From a virus: a stretch of 27,534 nt of DNA. Shown here one piece after another: positions 11,111 through 21,647 of the stretch. The notes below the pieces were generated by a model. The model was given only the letters and a program-made list of their open reading frames with translations. It was not told the DNA's origin and made no database searches. Made by a program: the position numbers and the translations under genes. The stretch lies in the IMG/VR virus record IMGVR_UViG_3300030333_002204, positions 1 through 27,534 of that record; one strand, written 5' to 3'. Numbering within the stretch: position 1 is the stretch's first letter; the number at the start of each line of letters is the position of its first letter.

Positions 11111-13006
11111 ATGGCAAATCTTAAAACAGTTGCATGCCCGCACTGTGGAGATAAGTTTAAACAAGCACATGGGAGACAAAAGTATTGTAAGATACAATGC
11201 ACTAAAGCTGCTAATGCTAGACAGAGAACTGCTGCTAAAAAAGAAGAAAAGAAACTAGCAACAGAATCTAATGCACGTGCTAGTCGTGGTGAACATTATT
11301 TATATTTTGTTGAGAACTATGCAGCAGAATTAGTAGAAGGTTTATTTACACAAAAGTTTGTAGCAGAAGATATAGGAGTTGACCAAAGTGTTGTAGCAAG
11401 AATGTTACTTGCATACAAAGAAGATAAAGCTGTAGCTGAAGCAAGAGAAGGTTGGGATATACCAGAAGAAGCTAAAGAAGCATTAACATCTTTTGAAAAA
11501 TTTAGAGATAGATACTTCTTAACAGAGATGGGTAAACCGTATGAGACTGCTAAGTTTCATAAAAACTGGATTAAAAACATTTTAAAATCTATAAAGAACG
11601 GTACGCAGCTTATGATACTGTCACCACCTAGACATGGTAAAACAGATTTACTTACACATTTTGCAGTATGGCAAGTATGTAAAAATCCTAACATCAGAAT
11701 TATGTGGGTAGGTGGTAATGAAGATATTGCAAAGAATGCAGTAGGTGCTGTGTTAGACCACTTAGAAAACAACGAAAAATTAATAGAAGATTTTTGTGGT
11801 CCAGGAGAAACATTTAAACCTAAGAGTAGAACTGGTAAGACTTGGAGTTCTGGTCAGTTTACAGTTAAAACTAGAACAGTAACTGGTATTAAATCACCTA
11901 CTATGGTTGCAGTAGGTAAAGGTGGTAAGATTCTATCACGTGACTGTGACTTGATTATTGCTGATGACATTGAGGACCATGGTACAACTATACAACCTAG
12001 TTCACGTGAACAAACAAAGAGATGGTGGACTACAACATTGTCATCACGTAAAGAGGAACATACAGCAATAGTTGTTATTGGTTCTAGGCAGCACCCAGAC
12101 GATTTATATAATTCTTTAATAGACAATGATGAGTGGCATAAGATAATAGAATCTGCACATAGTTTAGATATTCCTATAGATTCTGGAGAACCTAAAGACC
12201 ATAAAAAACACATGCTATGGTCTAGTAAAAGAAGTTACAAGTGGCTCATGGCACAAAGGAGAAACGCACAAACAACTGGTGGTCTTGCAATATTTGAGAT
12301 GGTGTATCTAAATAGACCATTTTCAGAAGGGCTGCAAATGTTTAAAGTAGATTCCTTAGATGCTGCAAGAGATGATTCCAGGAATATCGGTCATGTACCA
12401 GCAGGCACAAGACTTATTGCTGGACTTGACCCAGCTGCAACTGGTTACCAGGCAGCATTCTTATGGGCATATCATGTAGAATCTGGCAAGTTGTACATGG
12501 TAGATATAGAAAATACAAAAGGTGGTGGCATACCACAAGCATTTAAAACTATAAAAGAATGGTATGCAAAGTATCAATGTTCTCATTGGATAATAGAAGA
12601 AAATGGTTTTCAACGTGCTATTAGACAAGATAGAGAATTAAAAGAATGGACATCAACAAAAGGCATACACTTAGAAGGACATCAAACACAAAAAAATAAA
12701 TTTGACCCATACTTTGGTGTTGGGTCCATGAGTGAGTTGTTTGACAAAGGATTAGTAAATCTTCCTTATGGTAGTGCAGATTCACAAAATAAGAGTAATA
12801 TATATCGTAGGCAGCTTTTGTATTTTTCAAATGCTGCTAACAAGGCAAGTAGCAGGGGTTACAAGTCAGATATAGTTATGGCTAGTTGGTTTCCTATAAA
12901 GATTGTAAGGAGATTACAAAAGGAGTTTATCGCAGAGATGGGATATGATTACCAACCAAGTTATGGCAATTTTGATGTAAGTAGCATGAACTCTGCACCA
13001 TGGTAG
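11111..13006 (+). CDS. Terminase large subunit with N-terminal Zn ribbon and HTH
   Basis: A 631-residue packaging ATPase/nuclease that cuts and pumps DNA into the prohead. Residues 9-30 hold Cys9, Cys12, Cys26 and Cys30 (a zinc ribbon), followed by a basic helix and an HTH-like segment (about 80-100). The ATPase has Walker A S-P-P-R-H-G-K-T (171-178) and Walker B L-I-I-A-D-D-I-E (281-288). The nuclease has Asp440 (A-G-L-D-P-A), Glu496/497 and Asp587 (S-D-I-V-M-A). The N-terminal ~120 residues are an extra DNA-binding-type region. No separate small terminase is seen, so it may be supplied in cis. The portal starts 4 bases downstream. Confidence 0.9.
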   Translation: MANLKTVACPHCGDKFKQAHGRQKYCKIQCTKAANARQRTAAKKEEKKLATESNARASRGEHYLYFVENYAAELVEGLFTQKFVAEDIGVDQSVVARMLLAYKEDKAVAEAREGWDIPEEAKEALTSFEKFRDRYFLTEMGKPYETAKFHKNWIKNILKSIKNGTQLMILSPPRHGKTDLLTHFAVWQVCKNPNIRIMWVGGNEDIAKNAVGAVLDHLENNEKLIEDFCGPGETFKPKSRTGKTWSSGQFTVKTRTVTGIKSPTMVAVGKGGKILSRDCDLIIADDIEDHGTTIQPSSREQTKRWWTTTLSSRKEEHTAIVVIGSRQHPDDLYNSLIDNDEWHKIIESAHSLDIPIDSGEPKDHKKHMLWSSKRSYKWLMAQRRNAQTTGGLAIFEMVYLNRPFSEGLQMFKVDSLDAARDDSRNIGHVPAGTRLIAGLDPAATGYQAAFLWAYHVESGKLYMVDIENTKGGGIPQAFKTIKEWYAKYQCSHWIIEENGFQRAIRQDRELKEWTSTKGIHLEGHQTQKNKFDPYFGVGSMSELFDKGLVNLPYGSADSQNKSNIYRRQLLYFSNAANKASSRGYKSDIVMASWFPIKIVRRLQKEFIAEMGYDYQPSYGNFDVSSMNSAPW

Positions 13007-13010
13007 GAAT

Positions 13011-14738
13011 ATGAATACAGCTGAATTACAAGATAAGATAACGCAATTACATTACGATAATCAAGAGAATCATGCGATGCGTGGTCGTATTCGTTCCATT
13101 ATGAACGGTGGTGCTAGTGGTATTTTAGCTTTACTAGGTGACCAAGTAAAAGGATTCCAGGACTGGCAAGTACCTATGCCAAACCTTATGATGTCTGGAT
13201 TAGAACACCTTGCGCAAAAGATAGGACGTATTCCTAATTTAAAAGTAGATGTACCTAACAATAAAGATTCAGAACGTGCAAGACAACGTGCAGATAAAAT
13301 TGCACGAATAATTACTGCATACGATGATGTACAAAGATTAGATTTACAAATGCCACAAGTTGGTAGATGGTTACCAGGTTATGGTTTTGCTGCATGGATT
13401 ATAAAAGAAAAGAAGGATGCTAACGGCACACCTTATCCTATTGCAGAATTAAGAGACCCGTATAATTGTTTTCCAGGGTATTTTGGTGCAGACCAAACAC
13501 CTAAAGAAATGTCATGTGTACGTAGAGTTCCTAAAGATGCATTAGCTAAAATATATCCAAAATATGCAGAAAAAATTAAAAAAGAAAAAAATGTAATAAA
13601 TGTAGCAAGCGGATATGCTTCTGCATACCAGGACGCATATAACGGTTCCTGGGCTAACTCAAATAACGAAGGTGATTTAATATCTGAATATTATAACGAA
13701 GAAGGTACTTATGTTTATCATTTAACTTCTGGAACTATATTAGATTTTATTCCTAACCCAATTAAATCTGGTCCGTCTTTTGTAGTAGCTAAGAAATTTA
13801 GTTTTGACCAGATGCAAGGACAGTATGACCAAATTATAGGACTTATGGCTTCTATGGCAAAAATTAATGTTATGTCAATTATTGCGATGGAAGATGCAGT
13901 CTTTACAGAAACAAACATAACTGGTGAATTAGAATCTGGACAATACAAAAAAGGTAGATTTGCAGTTAATTATTTTTCTCCAGGTAGCACAGTTTCTAAA
14001 CCAGCATCTAACATACCTTATCAAATATTCCAACAGATAGACAGAATAGAGAGACAACTACGTGTAGGTGCTTCTTATCCTGCAACAGACGATTCACAGT
14101 CACCACTTAGCTTTGCTACTGGTAGAGGATTAGAAGAACTAGGTGCATCTATGTCACTTATGATTAGAGAATATCATACAGTAATGGCAGATGCTATAGA
14201 ACAGATAGACTCTAAGAGACTTGAATGGGATGAAAACATGTACGGTGGTCAAACAAAAGAACTATCTGGCTATAGAGATAATAAATTTTTTAGTGAAACA
14301 TACGAACCAAAAAGAGACATACAAAGTTCTTATAAGACTAGAAGAGTTTATGGAGCTATGGCTGGTTACGATGAACCACAGAAAATTGTAACAGGGCTAC
14401 AGCTTCTTAGTTCTGGTGTTATTGACACACAAACCTTACAAGAAAACTTAGACGGTTTAGATGATTTAAGTAGAGTAAACGAAAGAATTACAAAAGAAAA
14501 GATGGATAAAATATTAGAAGATACTTTATTACAACAAGCATCTGCTGGTGACCAAAAAGCTGTTATGGCTGTGGTACAAATCAGAGCTAACCCATCTGCC
14601 AAACAATCAATACTAGATAAATTTTTTACAGCAGAACAACCCGAAATACCCCAACAAGAAGCAGCGTTGATTGAAGGTATGGGTCCTACACCACCTGGAC
14701 CCGCACCTTCTATACAACAAGTATTAGGAATGGGATAA
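13011..14738 (+). CDS. Portal protein
   Basis: A 575-residue protein immediately after the terminase, with typical portal length and layout. It has an N-terminal helical region, a D-P-Y-N-C-F-P-G-Y-F-G motif near residue 150, a mixed core, a long helix around residues 380-420 and a Gln/Pro-rich tail (P-G-P-A-P-S-I-Q-Q-V-L-G-M-G). It should form the dodecameric ring at the capsid vertex through which DNA enters and leaves. The assignment rests on position, size and the D-P-x-N-x-F-P motif seen in related portals. Its stop overlaps the next ATG (TAATG). Confidence 0.8.
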   Translation: MNTAELQDKITQLHYDNQENHAMRGRIRSIMNGGASGILALLGDQVKGFQDWQVPMPNLMMSGLEHLAQKIGRIPNLKVDVPNNKDSERARQRADKIARIITAYDDVQRLDLQMPQVGRWLPGYGFAAWIIKEKKDANGTPYPIAELRDPYNCFPGYFGADQTPKEMSCVRRVPKDALAKIYPKYAEKIKKEKNVINVASGYASAYQDAYNGSWANSNNEGDLISEYYNEEGTYVYHLTSGTILDFIPNPIKSGPSFVVAKKFSFDQMQGQYDQIIGLMASMAKINVMSIIAMEDAVFTETNITGELESGQYKKGRFAVNYFSPGSTVSKPASNIPYQIFQQIDRIERQLRVGASYPATDDSQSPLSFATGRGLEELGASMSLMIREYHTVMADAIEQIDSKRLEWDENMYGGQTKELSGYRDNKFFSETYEPKRDIQSSYKTRRVYGAMAGYDEPQKIVTGLQLLSSGVIDTQTLQENLDGLDDLSRVNERITKEKMDKILEDTLLQQASAGDQKAVMAVVQIRANPSAKQSILDKFFTAEQPEIPQQEAALIEGMGPTPPGPAPSIQQVLGMG

Positions 14739-14929
14739 TGCACGAACTTTTTGAAGAGATAGTTAATAATAGTTTATGGGAATTAGACGAAAATGGTGAT
14801 GACATCATCATGGAAGATTTTATAAAGAAACAACAATTTAATAAGTTTCCTAGAATAATATCAAGATTTTTTGTAACAGAAATAATACATTTGGATGAGG
14901 ATGATATAAATGGCAACAAGAATTACTAA
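14738..14929 (+). CDS. Small acidic hypothetical protein
   Basis: A 63-residue protein coupled to the portal by TAATG and overlapping the next gene by 20 bases. It is acidic (E-L-D-E-N-G-D-D-I-I-M-E-D) with an aromatic/basic middle. No family is recognised. Its place between portal and virion genes suggests an assembly role, which is inference. Confidence 0.55.
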   Translation: MHELFEEIVNNSLWELDENGDDIIMEDFIKKQQFNKFPRIISRFFVTEIIHLDEDDINGNKNY

Positions 14930-15251
14930 AAGAAACAATGCTGTAAAACCAGCATCTAATAATTACATAGACCAAACAAGAATGACATACGGTGAAAAGG
15001 AACCTCTTAAAAACTTAAATAGTGAAGTACAGAATTTAGATTTACCACAACAGACACCTATGCCAGCTGCAGCACCGCAACCATCACCAAAGGTATTTGC
15101 ACCAACAAATCAACCTATGAGACCAGTAGAAGATGGTTTACCTTTTGGTCCTGGAGTAGGTGCGCAAGAAGCAATAGATACTACAGAATCTTTAATACAA
15201 CAATTTTATGACCTAACTGGTGACCCGCTTTTAGCTAGATTAATAAGATAA
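14910..15251 (+). CDS. Pro/Gln-rich probable virion-associated protein
   Basis: A 113-residue protein, mostly disordered: basic N-terminus, Pro/Gln/Ala-rich middle, then R-P-V-E-D-G-L-P-F-G-P-G-V-G-A-Q-E-A. A segment such as F-A-P-T-N-Q-P-M-R-P-V-E-x-G-x-x-x-G-P-G is common in small proteins between portal and virion genes of actinophages. A C-terminal helix follows. It is probably an assembly or connector protein; no catalytic motif is seen. Confidence 0.55.
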   Translation: MATRITKRNNAVKPASNNYIDQTRMTYGEKEPLKNLNSEVQNLDLPQQTPMPAAAPQPSPKVFAPTNQPMRPVEDGLPFGPGVGAQEAIDTTESLIQQFYDLTGDPLLARLIR

Positions 15252-15252
15252 C

Positions 15253-18200
15253 ATGTCGTACAGTGTATTTGATGCGGCATCCTTCCAAGATGATTCAGAG
15301 ACTAAAAGAGCTATAAGCAAAGCTGTGGCACCTTCTTCTGTTAACCAGGAGCAAGCACAAAGAGCATCAGCAATAGTTAAACGTTATCCAACAATAAGTA
15401 AAGGTTCTTTAGTTGGTGCAGTCAAACTAGGTATTGCAGCAGATGACCCAAGACTGCAGCAAATAGTTATGAAAGAATCTGTGTTAAAAGAAGAAGAAGG
15501 AGAAGGTAAATTAAAAAGCGCAATACGTAGGTCAGTTCGTGGAACATTTATAGGTTTCCAAAACTTATGGGAAATGGCATTACCAAGAGGTGTAAGATAT
15601 TTAGAAGGCAGACAACAAGGTATGTCTCACGAAGAAGCAAGTCAAAAGAGTAAAGCTACGTTGCTTGGTGAGATAGACACAGCTAAAGCTGCAGGTAAAG
15701 ATATAGATTTAGGTCAAGGATGGTTTTTAGGCAGCACTGACCCAACACAAACATCTGAATATAAAAACCTATTAGCATCTGGTGTTGACCCACTAGAAGC
15801 AAGAGAATGGGTTAGAGATAATATTTTAGGTGTACAGATATACGAAGAACAAAAGAAAAAAGCAAATCAAATACAATTTGTTGGTGAACGTGCAGAAAAA
15901 TTTAGAGCTGCAGGTTTAGACCCTACAGTTACTATTGGTAGATATTTATTTAAACCAGTAGATGACATTATAGAACCAGGCACAAAAGCATATAATTATA
16001 TGACTGGTGCTATAGATATAGTTGCACAAATATTTGGTGACCCTACCGCACTAGCAACATTAGGTGTAAGTAAAATACGTAAAGGAGCATCTACATTTAG
16101 TGAGTTAGAAAATCTAAGTGGAATGGCTAAGATTTTTGAAAATACTGGATTATTACAAGGTGCTAGAAAAACTGTGTTTGGTCCAACTGTCCAGGAGTTT
16201 CTGGCTGGTAAAGCTGGTATAGCATTTAAAAAATTTTTATGGGAAAACTCAACAACAGATATTATTGCTGCATCTAAAAATAACATTGATGATTTTAAAT
16301 TTTACGATGAGTTAGATAAATTTAAAGCAAAAAATAAAGGTAAGTCATTTGAAGAAATAGATGCAGACTTAACAGAAAACTTAGTTAAGAAAAATTTACT
16401 TATAGAAGCTACGCAAAACAATTTACCTACAGTTAAAAGAAAAGGCAACAGATTGACAGGTATGTTAGAGAGAACATACGGTACAAGATTAGTTACAGAA
16501 AACAAAGACGATGCTTTTGTTAAATTAAATAGATTTATTAGATTAGCTACTTCTGGATTAGAAGAAACTAAAAAAGTAAAAGTAAGAGATAAATTTATGT
16601 CAGATGCAATAAAAGCACTTAATGCTGCAGATGCACCTACAGAAACAGCTAAGTTAGTAGGTAACTTTATACAACGTCAATTTAGACCACAAGTTATAAA
16701 AGCATTAGGTGGTAGAGATAAGCTAACTAAGTTTCAAACAGAATTAGTAGATAAAGGTTTAGAAGTACAAGCTAAATTTATTGGCACTGCACAAAGACAA
16801 AAAGGTATAGTTAGAAGTTATGCAATAGATTCTACTGGAGAAAACTTACCAGTAACACAAGTGCTTAGACAATTACAAGGTGGTAAATTAGATGGAATTG
16901 CAGAACTTGTGGACCCAGTTACTGCTGTGCAGCTAGCAGATGAAATATTTTTACCAAATGCTAGACAAGTAGTAAGAGCTGCTAAAACATTAGATAAAAA
17001 TTTTGGCAAGATAGGCAGCAAAATATTTGCAGGTGATAAAGCAGAAACTGTTACAAGATTTATGGACTGGTATTATGGTTCGTTATTTAAACCATTAGTG
17101 CTGCTAAGACCAGCATGGACAGTTCGTGTTATTGCAGAAGAACAAATAAGGTTATTAACCTCTGGTGTTACAAATGTTATTGACCATCCAGCAGGTATGA
17201 TTGCAAGAATTATAGGTAAAGAAAAAGAATCTAAAAATACTTTGTTAGGAACATTTGAAGATAATGCACAGTTTATAGATGTCACACTTAACGGTGCTGG
17301 TACTCCTAGTGCAGTAAGAAGAGGGTATGGTAATACTGGTGAGTTTACAACTGTTACAAGACAAGAAAATAAAAGAGCATGGTCAGAAGCTGTATTTAGA
17401 AACTTTATGCAGCATAAGTTTGACCCATTGTCTAGGAGACTTGCACAAATACAATTAGAACCTAGCGCTGCTAAAAGAAAACAATTACTTGCTGCAGTAA
17501 TAAAAGAAGCGCAAACACAAGGTAATGCGTTAAATAAACACATTAGAAAAGTTACTGGTGCAGAAGGTCACGCATTTAAAGGTGCAGGTTTTTCTAGTAA
17601 CCCAGGTAAAGCTAAAGCAGAAGAGTTTGTACATTATGTAAATGCTGCAGTTGCACAAGCTACAGGTGGTAAAGTTCTTACTTCTACTGCTAAAGGTTCA
17701 CCTAGACTTGCTAGAAACTGGATTGATGAAAACGGTAATGAAGATTTATTAAAAGCATTAGCAGATGAAAATATGTCTGCACAAGAGTTAGTAGGTTTAG
17801 AAAACGTTAACTTAGATAAATACTGGAAAGGAGAACTGTCTCCAGATGAATATACATCTATAACTACAACACTTAGAAAAAATCAAGAAAACATGAAAAA
17901 GGAATTTGTTAAAAAACATTTAGATGCATTACCAGAATCTGCACGTGGTGAATTAAAAAATGCAATATCAAGAGAAACAAGAATACTTGATGACTTTGTA
18001 GATGACATGTTTAATTTTTTAATGACGGTACCAACAAAAAAACTATCACGTGCGCCAGCATTTAAGTTTCATTACTGGAATAAAGTAGGAGACTTTGGTC
18101 AACATCTAAACGCAGCAACTCTTAAAAAAGTAGTCAAACTTGCAGAGGATGCTGGTCTAGCTACTGGTACTGCCAGAGAAAAGAAAATACTTAAAAAATT

Positions 18201-19920
18201 ACAATCTTATAAAGGTGTTACTGGTGGTGTAAATGATGTAAAGACAATAGATAAAGTTGCATCTTCACATGCACTTACAGAAACTAAAAAACTTTTATAT
18301 GATGTAACAACTAAAACTAGATTAGGTAATGCAACTAGAGCTATATTTCCATTCGGTGAAGCATACGTAGAAATATTTTCTACATGGGCAAGATTAATAA
18401 ATTCAGAAACACTTAGACCACTAAGACGTGTGGACCAAGTAGTACAAGCTGCACGTAAACCTAATCCAATATTTGATGATGAAGGACAAAAAGGTTTCTT
18501 TTACAAAGACCCTAACAGTGGAGAAGAATTATTTGGTTATCCAGGAGAAGGTTTAATAAAGAAATTTATGTTTAAAGATTTAGAAGAAAACGGAGTAAAA
18601 GTTAATTTACCAGTGTTTGCACAATCACTTAACATAGCTGGCAATATTATTCCTGGTTTTGGTCCAACTATAACCGTGCCAGCTGCAATTATTAATAAAC
18701 ATTTTAATTTATTAAGACCAGGAGAAATAGAAGAACAAATATTATTTGGAGACTTTTCACCTCCTAGAGTAGATAGTGCAGCAGAAATTCTTAAAGGTTT
18801 AACACCAGTACCGTCATGGTTGAATAAAACTTTAACAGCTTTTGAAATTGGTGGAGCAGAAGCTAAAAGACAATTTGCTAACACACAAATAGATGTATAT
18901 AAAGCATTGTTATATGCAGGACAAATAGATGATAGCAGTCCAGAAGGTGTCAATGCAGGATTAGAATTAGCAGGTGATTATGCAAGAAAAATATTCCTTA
19001 TTAGGTCTGCATCACAAGCTATTGGACCATCTGGTGCAGTAAGTCCTAAGTATGAAATATCTGATAAAACTGGGCAAATGTATTTGTTTGAAACTCTTGC
19101 ACAAGAATACTGGAATATATCTAATGCAGTAGAAGATAGTTCAACAGCAGTAAAAGTATTTACAGATAGATTTGGATTTGACCCAGTTGCATTAGCTACT
19201 GGTAGAACTATGACTGTAAAGAAAAGACCAGTAACAGAAGATGGTGCTGTATGGGAGAGAAAAAACCCAGAGTTAGTAGAAAAATTTGACTTAACATACG
19301 CATTCCTTATAGATGAAACAGATTCAGAATTTATGTATGAAAGTTATTTAGCACAGTTAATTAGTGGAGATAGAGTACCAAAGACACCAGAACAATGGGT
19401 ACAGTCTAAAAACATATTGCTTGGCAACATAGAGTATGAAAACTTTTTAAAGAAAAACAATTTACTTACTAGAAATGACAAACAAGCAGTCATAGCTAAA
19501 AGAAATAAAAAAGCAGAGATAGCTATGAGATACCCTGGGTATGGTAGAAGCATAGATTATTCACCAACTAAACCAGAGATAGATGATTTAATTGACGAAC
19601 TATATACCTGGATTAATCCAGTTACATACGTATTAGACCCAAGACTTGTTGGCAATCCAGCTGCAGAAGGATTAAAAGAATATTTACAACTTAGAGATAA
19701 AGTTATTGCAGAAACAAAAAGAATAGACCCAACATACTCTGATACATCATTTAGACGTGCAAACAAATTAGCACCATATAGAACCTTGTTAAGAGATAAG
19801 ATTAAAGCTATATTGGTTACAAAGCCAGAATTTGCACCGTTAGCTAAAGAAATCTTTGAAAGAGAGTTACGAGAAGCAGAAGAGGATATAGAATTATTAA
19901 AGGGATTATATGACAGTTGA
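15253..19920 (+). CDS. Giant 1555-aa probable internal virion protein
   Basis: By far the largest gene in the window. The protein is Lys/Ala/Leu-rich and mostly helical, with no signal peptide and few Cys. Recognisable stretches include a G-A-I-D-I-V-A-Q-I-F-G-D-P-T motif (about residues 257-270) and a hydrophobic segment around K-P-L-V-L-L-R-P-A-W-T-V-R-V-I-A-E-E (about 615). The latter is seen in large structural proteins of actinophages. It lies between portal and scaffold genes, an unusual place for a tape-measure or ejection protein. A virion role, perhaps ejected with DNA, is likely; the exact role is not. Its stop overlaps the next gene by 11 bases. Confidence 0.6.
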   Translation: MSYSVFDAASFQDDSETKRAISKAVAPSSVNQEQAQRASAIVKRYPTISKGSLVGAVKLGIAADDPRLQQIVMKESVLKEEEGEGKLKSAIRRSVRGTFIGFQNLWEMALPRGVRYLEGRQQGMSHEEASQKSKATLLGEIDTAKAAGKDIDLGQGWFLGSTDPTQTSEYKNLLASGVDPLEAREWVRDNILGVQIYEEQKKKANQIQFVGERAEKFRAAGLDPTVTIGRYLFKPVDDIIEPGTKAYNYMTGAIDIVAQIFGDPTALATLGVSKIRKGASTFSELENLSGMAKIFENTGLLQGARKTVFGPTVQEFLAGKAGIAFKKFLWENSTTDIIAASKNNIDDFKFYDELDKFKAKNKGKSFEEIDADLTENLVKKNLLIEATQNNLPTVKRKGNRLTGMLERTYGTRLVTENKDDAFVKLNRFIRLATSGLEETKKVKVRDKFMSDAIKALNAADAPTETAKLVGNFIQRQFRPQVIKALGGRDKLTKFQTELVDKGLEVQAKFIGTAQRQKGIVRSYAIDSTGENLPVTQVLRQLQGGKLDGIAELVDPVTAVQLADEIFLPNARQVVRAAKTLDKNFGKIGSKIFAGDKAETVTRFMDWYYGSLFKPLVLLRPAWTVRVIAEEQIRLLTSGVTNVIDHPAGMIARIIGKEKESKNTLLGTFEDNAQFIDVTLNGAGTPSAVRRGYGNTGEFTTVTRQENKRAWSEAVFRNFMQHKFDPLSRRLAQIQLEPSAAKRKQLLAAVIKEAQTQGNALNKHIRKVTGAEGHAFKGAGFSSNPGKAKAEEFVHYVNAAVAQATGGKVLTSTAKGSPRLARNWIDENGNEDLLKALADENMSAQELVGLENVNLDKYWKGELSPDEYTSITTTLRKNQENMKKEFVKKHLDALPESARGELKNAISRETRILDDFVDDMFNFLMTVPTKKLSRAPAFKFHYWNKVGDFGQHLNAATLKKVVKLAEDAGLATGTAREKKILKKLQSYKGVTGGVNDVKTIDKVASSHALTETKKLLYDVTTKTRLGNATRAIFPFGEAYVEIFSTWARLINSETLRPLRRVDQVVQAARKPNPIFDDEGQKGFFYKDPNSGEELFGYPGEGLIKKFMFKDLEENGVKVNLPVFAQSLNIAGNIIPGFGPTITVPAAIINKHFNLLRPGEIEEQILFGDFSPPRVDSAAEILKGLTPVPSWLNKTLTAFEIGGAEAKRQFANTQIDVYKALLYAGQIDDSSPEGVNAGLELAGDYARKIFLIRSASQAIGPSGAVSPKYEISDKTGQMYLFETLAQEYWNISNAVEDSSTAVKVFTDRFGFDPVALATGRTMTVKKRPVTEDGAVWERKNPELVEKFDLTYAFLIDETDSEFMYESYLAQLISGDRVPKTPEQWVQSKNILLGNIEYENFLKKNNLLTRNDKQAVIAKRNKKAEIAMRYPGYGRSIDYSPTKPEIDDLIDELYTWINPVTYVLDPRLVGNPAAEGLKEYLQLRDKVIAETKRIDPTYSDTSFRRANKLAPYRTLLRDKIKAILVTKPEFAPLAKEIFERELREAEEDIELLKGLYDS

Positions 19921-20932
19921 TGAATTTTTTAACCGAATAGAACAGTTAATTATACAAGTTAATGATAGTGCTACATTAGGACAGAATAAGATAGGTATAA
20001 CTACAGAGCAAAGACTAGATATATTAAATGCTAATACCATAGACGATGCTTCTAAATATCTTATTGCTGCAGGAATACCACAATACATTGTTGACTTTGC
20101 TATATCTGGAACTGATATAAGCGGTATAACTGGTGATGATGCTGCATTAGCAGCAGCTGCAGAACAAACTGGATTGTTTGGTAATCAAGATGCAATCATA
20201 GGTGTACCAGCTAATTACTTACCACCAAGAGAATCAGCTACAGATTTTTATACAGAAAACGATTTAGTCAATATGTTTGCTGGAATAGAAGAAGAACAGA
20301 TAGCAGCAATACAGGCAGACTTAATTAATGCTAAGTTACTTAGTGTTGGTGATGGATTTATTCCAGGAGATTGGGATGGTCCTACACAAAGAGCATTTAC
20401 ACCAGTATTAGCTAGAGCAAACAGAGGTGGTGTTACAGAGTTTGAAAAACAATCTGGTGCAGCATGGAGGAATGTATTAGAAGAATACGTAGCTAATCCA
20501 GTTCCTACTATCCCAGATGACGATGTATTTTTACCAGAGGACCCAGCAACAAATGCACAAGTTATAAAGTCTTATTATGCAAGAGAGTTAAACAGAGACC
20601 CATCTCCTTATGAATTAAAGTTATTGTCTAATGAGTTATATAAACAAGCAGAAGCTGCTTATGCACAATCACAAGAATTAGGACAAGTAGCACAAGCACA
20701 ACCAGCATTTACAGGTGAAGATTTAATGGCAGGTAATTATGGTAATTATGCTGCAGAAAATGTACAAGAAACAATAGACAATCAAGGCATGACACAGATA
20801 GACCCGCAAAGTAGAATGAAAGAAAAGTTTGATGCAATAACATTAAAAGAACAAGATAGGTTAGGAGAAAATTATTCTGCACGTAATACTAGGACTGCTA
20901 TTCTTAATGCCGTTACAGGGAGACCAGCATAA
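19910..20932 (+). CDS. Virion protein with a peptidoglycan-binding-like segment
   Basis: A 340-residue acidic protein. It has N-terminal helices, a middle region with V-G-D-G-F-I-P-G-D-W-D-G-P-T-Q-R-A-F-T-P-V-L-A-R-A-N that resembles a peptidoglycan-binding/tail-module repeat, then a Y-x-R-E-L-N-R-D-P-S-x-x-E-L segment and a Gln/Ala-rich end. These pieces occur in actinophage virion genes. It precedes the transglycosylase, so together they may form a wall-penetrating device. The first ATG overlaps the previous stop. Confidence 0.55.
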   Translation: MTVDEFFNRIEQLIIQVNDSATLGQNKIGITTEQRLDILNANTIDDASKYLIAAGIPQYIVDFAISGTDISGITGDDAALAAAAEQTGLFGNQDAIIGVPANYLPPRESATDFYTENDLVNMFAGIEEEQIAAIQADLINAKLLSVGDGFIPGDWDGPTQRAFTPVLARANRGGVTEFEKQSGAAWRNVLEEYVANPVPTIPDDDVFLPEDPATNAQVIKSYYARELNRDPSPYELKLLSNELYKQAEAAYAQSQELGQVAQAQPAFTGEDLMAGNYGNYAAENVQETIDNQGMTQIDPQSRMKEKFDAITLKEQDRLGENYSARNTRTAILNAVTGRPA

Positions 20933-20933
20933 C

Positions 20934-21647
20934 ATGAGTCAAGAATTAGTAGCATTTATGGAATCAATAAAGCAGCAAGAAAATGCTGGTGGTAATTATC
21001 TTTTAAAACATAAACCAACAACAATCATGGGATATGACGGTAATCCAGTTAAAGTCCAGGCATTAGGTGCCTATGGAATATTAGATATAAACTGGGATAA
21101 ATGGGCAGAAGAAGCAGGTTATAAAGGTGCGGACTGGAGAGTACCAGAGATGCAAGATATTGTAGCTGCATATAAGTTTACAGAATATTACAACACATAC
21201 GGTAGCTGGGATTTAGTAGCAGTTGCTTGGTATGGAGGACCTGGAGCAGCTAACACAGCAAAAAATCTAGGTATGGAATCTGTAGCTAATATAGGAAATA
21301 TAGAGAGTTTTGGTCCAGCGATGTCAGAGTATGTTAATAGTGTTATGGAAAACTACGCAGATAACTTAGAGTCTGCTTCTAATCCAACTGTAGATAGTTA
21401 TGTATCTCAAACAGAAACACAGACAATAAAACCTAATCTACAAACACAAGATGATGGTATGACACCTACTACAAACCCAACAGAAAAATATGCTGCAGAA
21501 TTAATATCTGCATTAGTTCCTAGAAATTTAGAGTTTGAGTCACAAGTACCACAACAAGCAGGTAATGAAAATGTTGCACAAGTTAAAACTAAAGTTAACC
21601 GAGAAGATGACATAACAATGCAAGATGTATTGGATGCTATAGAATGA
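20934..21647 (+). CDS. Lytic transglycosylase (SLT-like) virion protein
   Basis: ATG 20934 is chosen because the ATG at 20907 lies inside the previous gene and has no ribosome site. The 237-residue protein has a lysozyme-like fold signature: Glu16 in K-Q-Q-E-N-A-G-G as probable catalytic acid, then A-L-G-A-Y-G-I-L (about 43-50) and A-V-A-W-Y-G-G-P-G-A-A near residue 95. It should cleave glycan strands in the cell wall during DNA entry. The C-terminal 120 residues are a Thr/Gln/Pro-rich linker and an acidic tail. Its place among virion genes argues for an ejection rather than a lysis role. Confidence 0.75.
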   Translation: MSQELVAFMESIKQQENAGGNYLLKHKPTTIMGYDGNPVKVQALGAYGILDINWDKWAEEAGYKGADWRVPEMQDIVAAYKFTEYYNTYGSWDLVAVAWYGGPGAANTAKNLGMESVANIGNIESFGPAMSEYVNSVMENYADNLESASNPTVDSYVSQTETQTIKPNLQTQDDGMTPTTNPTEKYAAELISALVPRNLEFESQVPQQAGNENVAQVKTKVNREDDITMQDVLDAIE

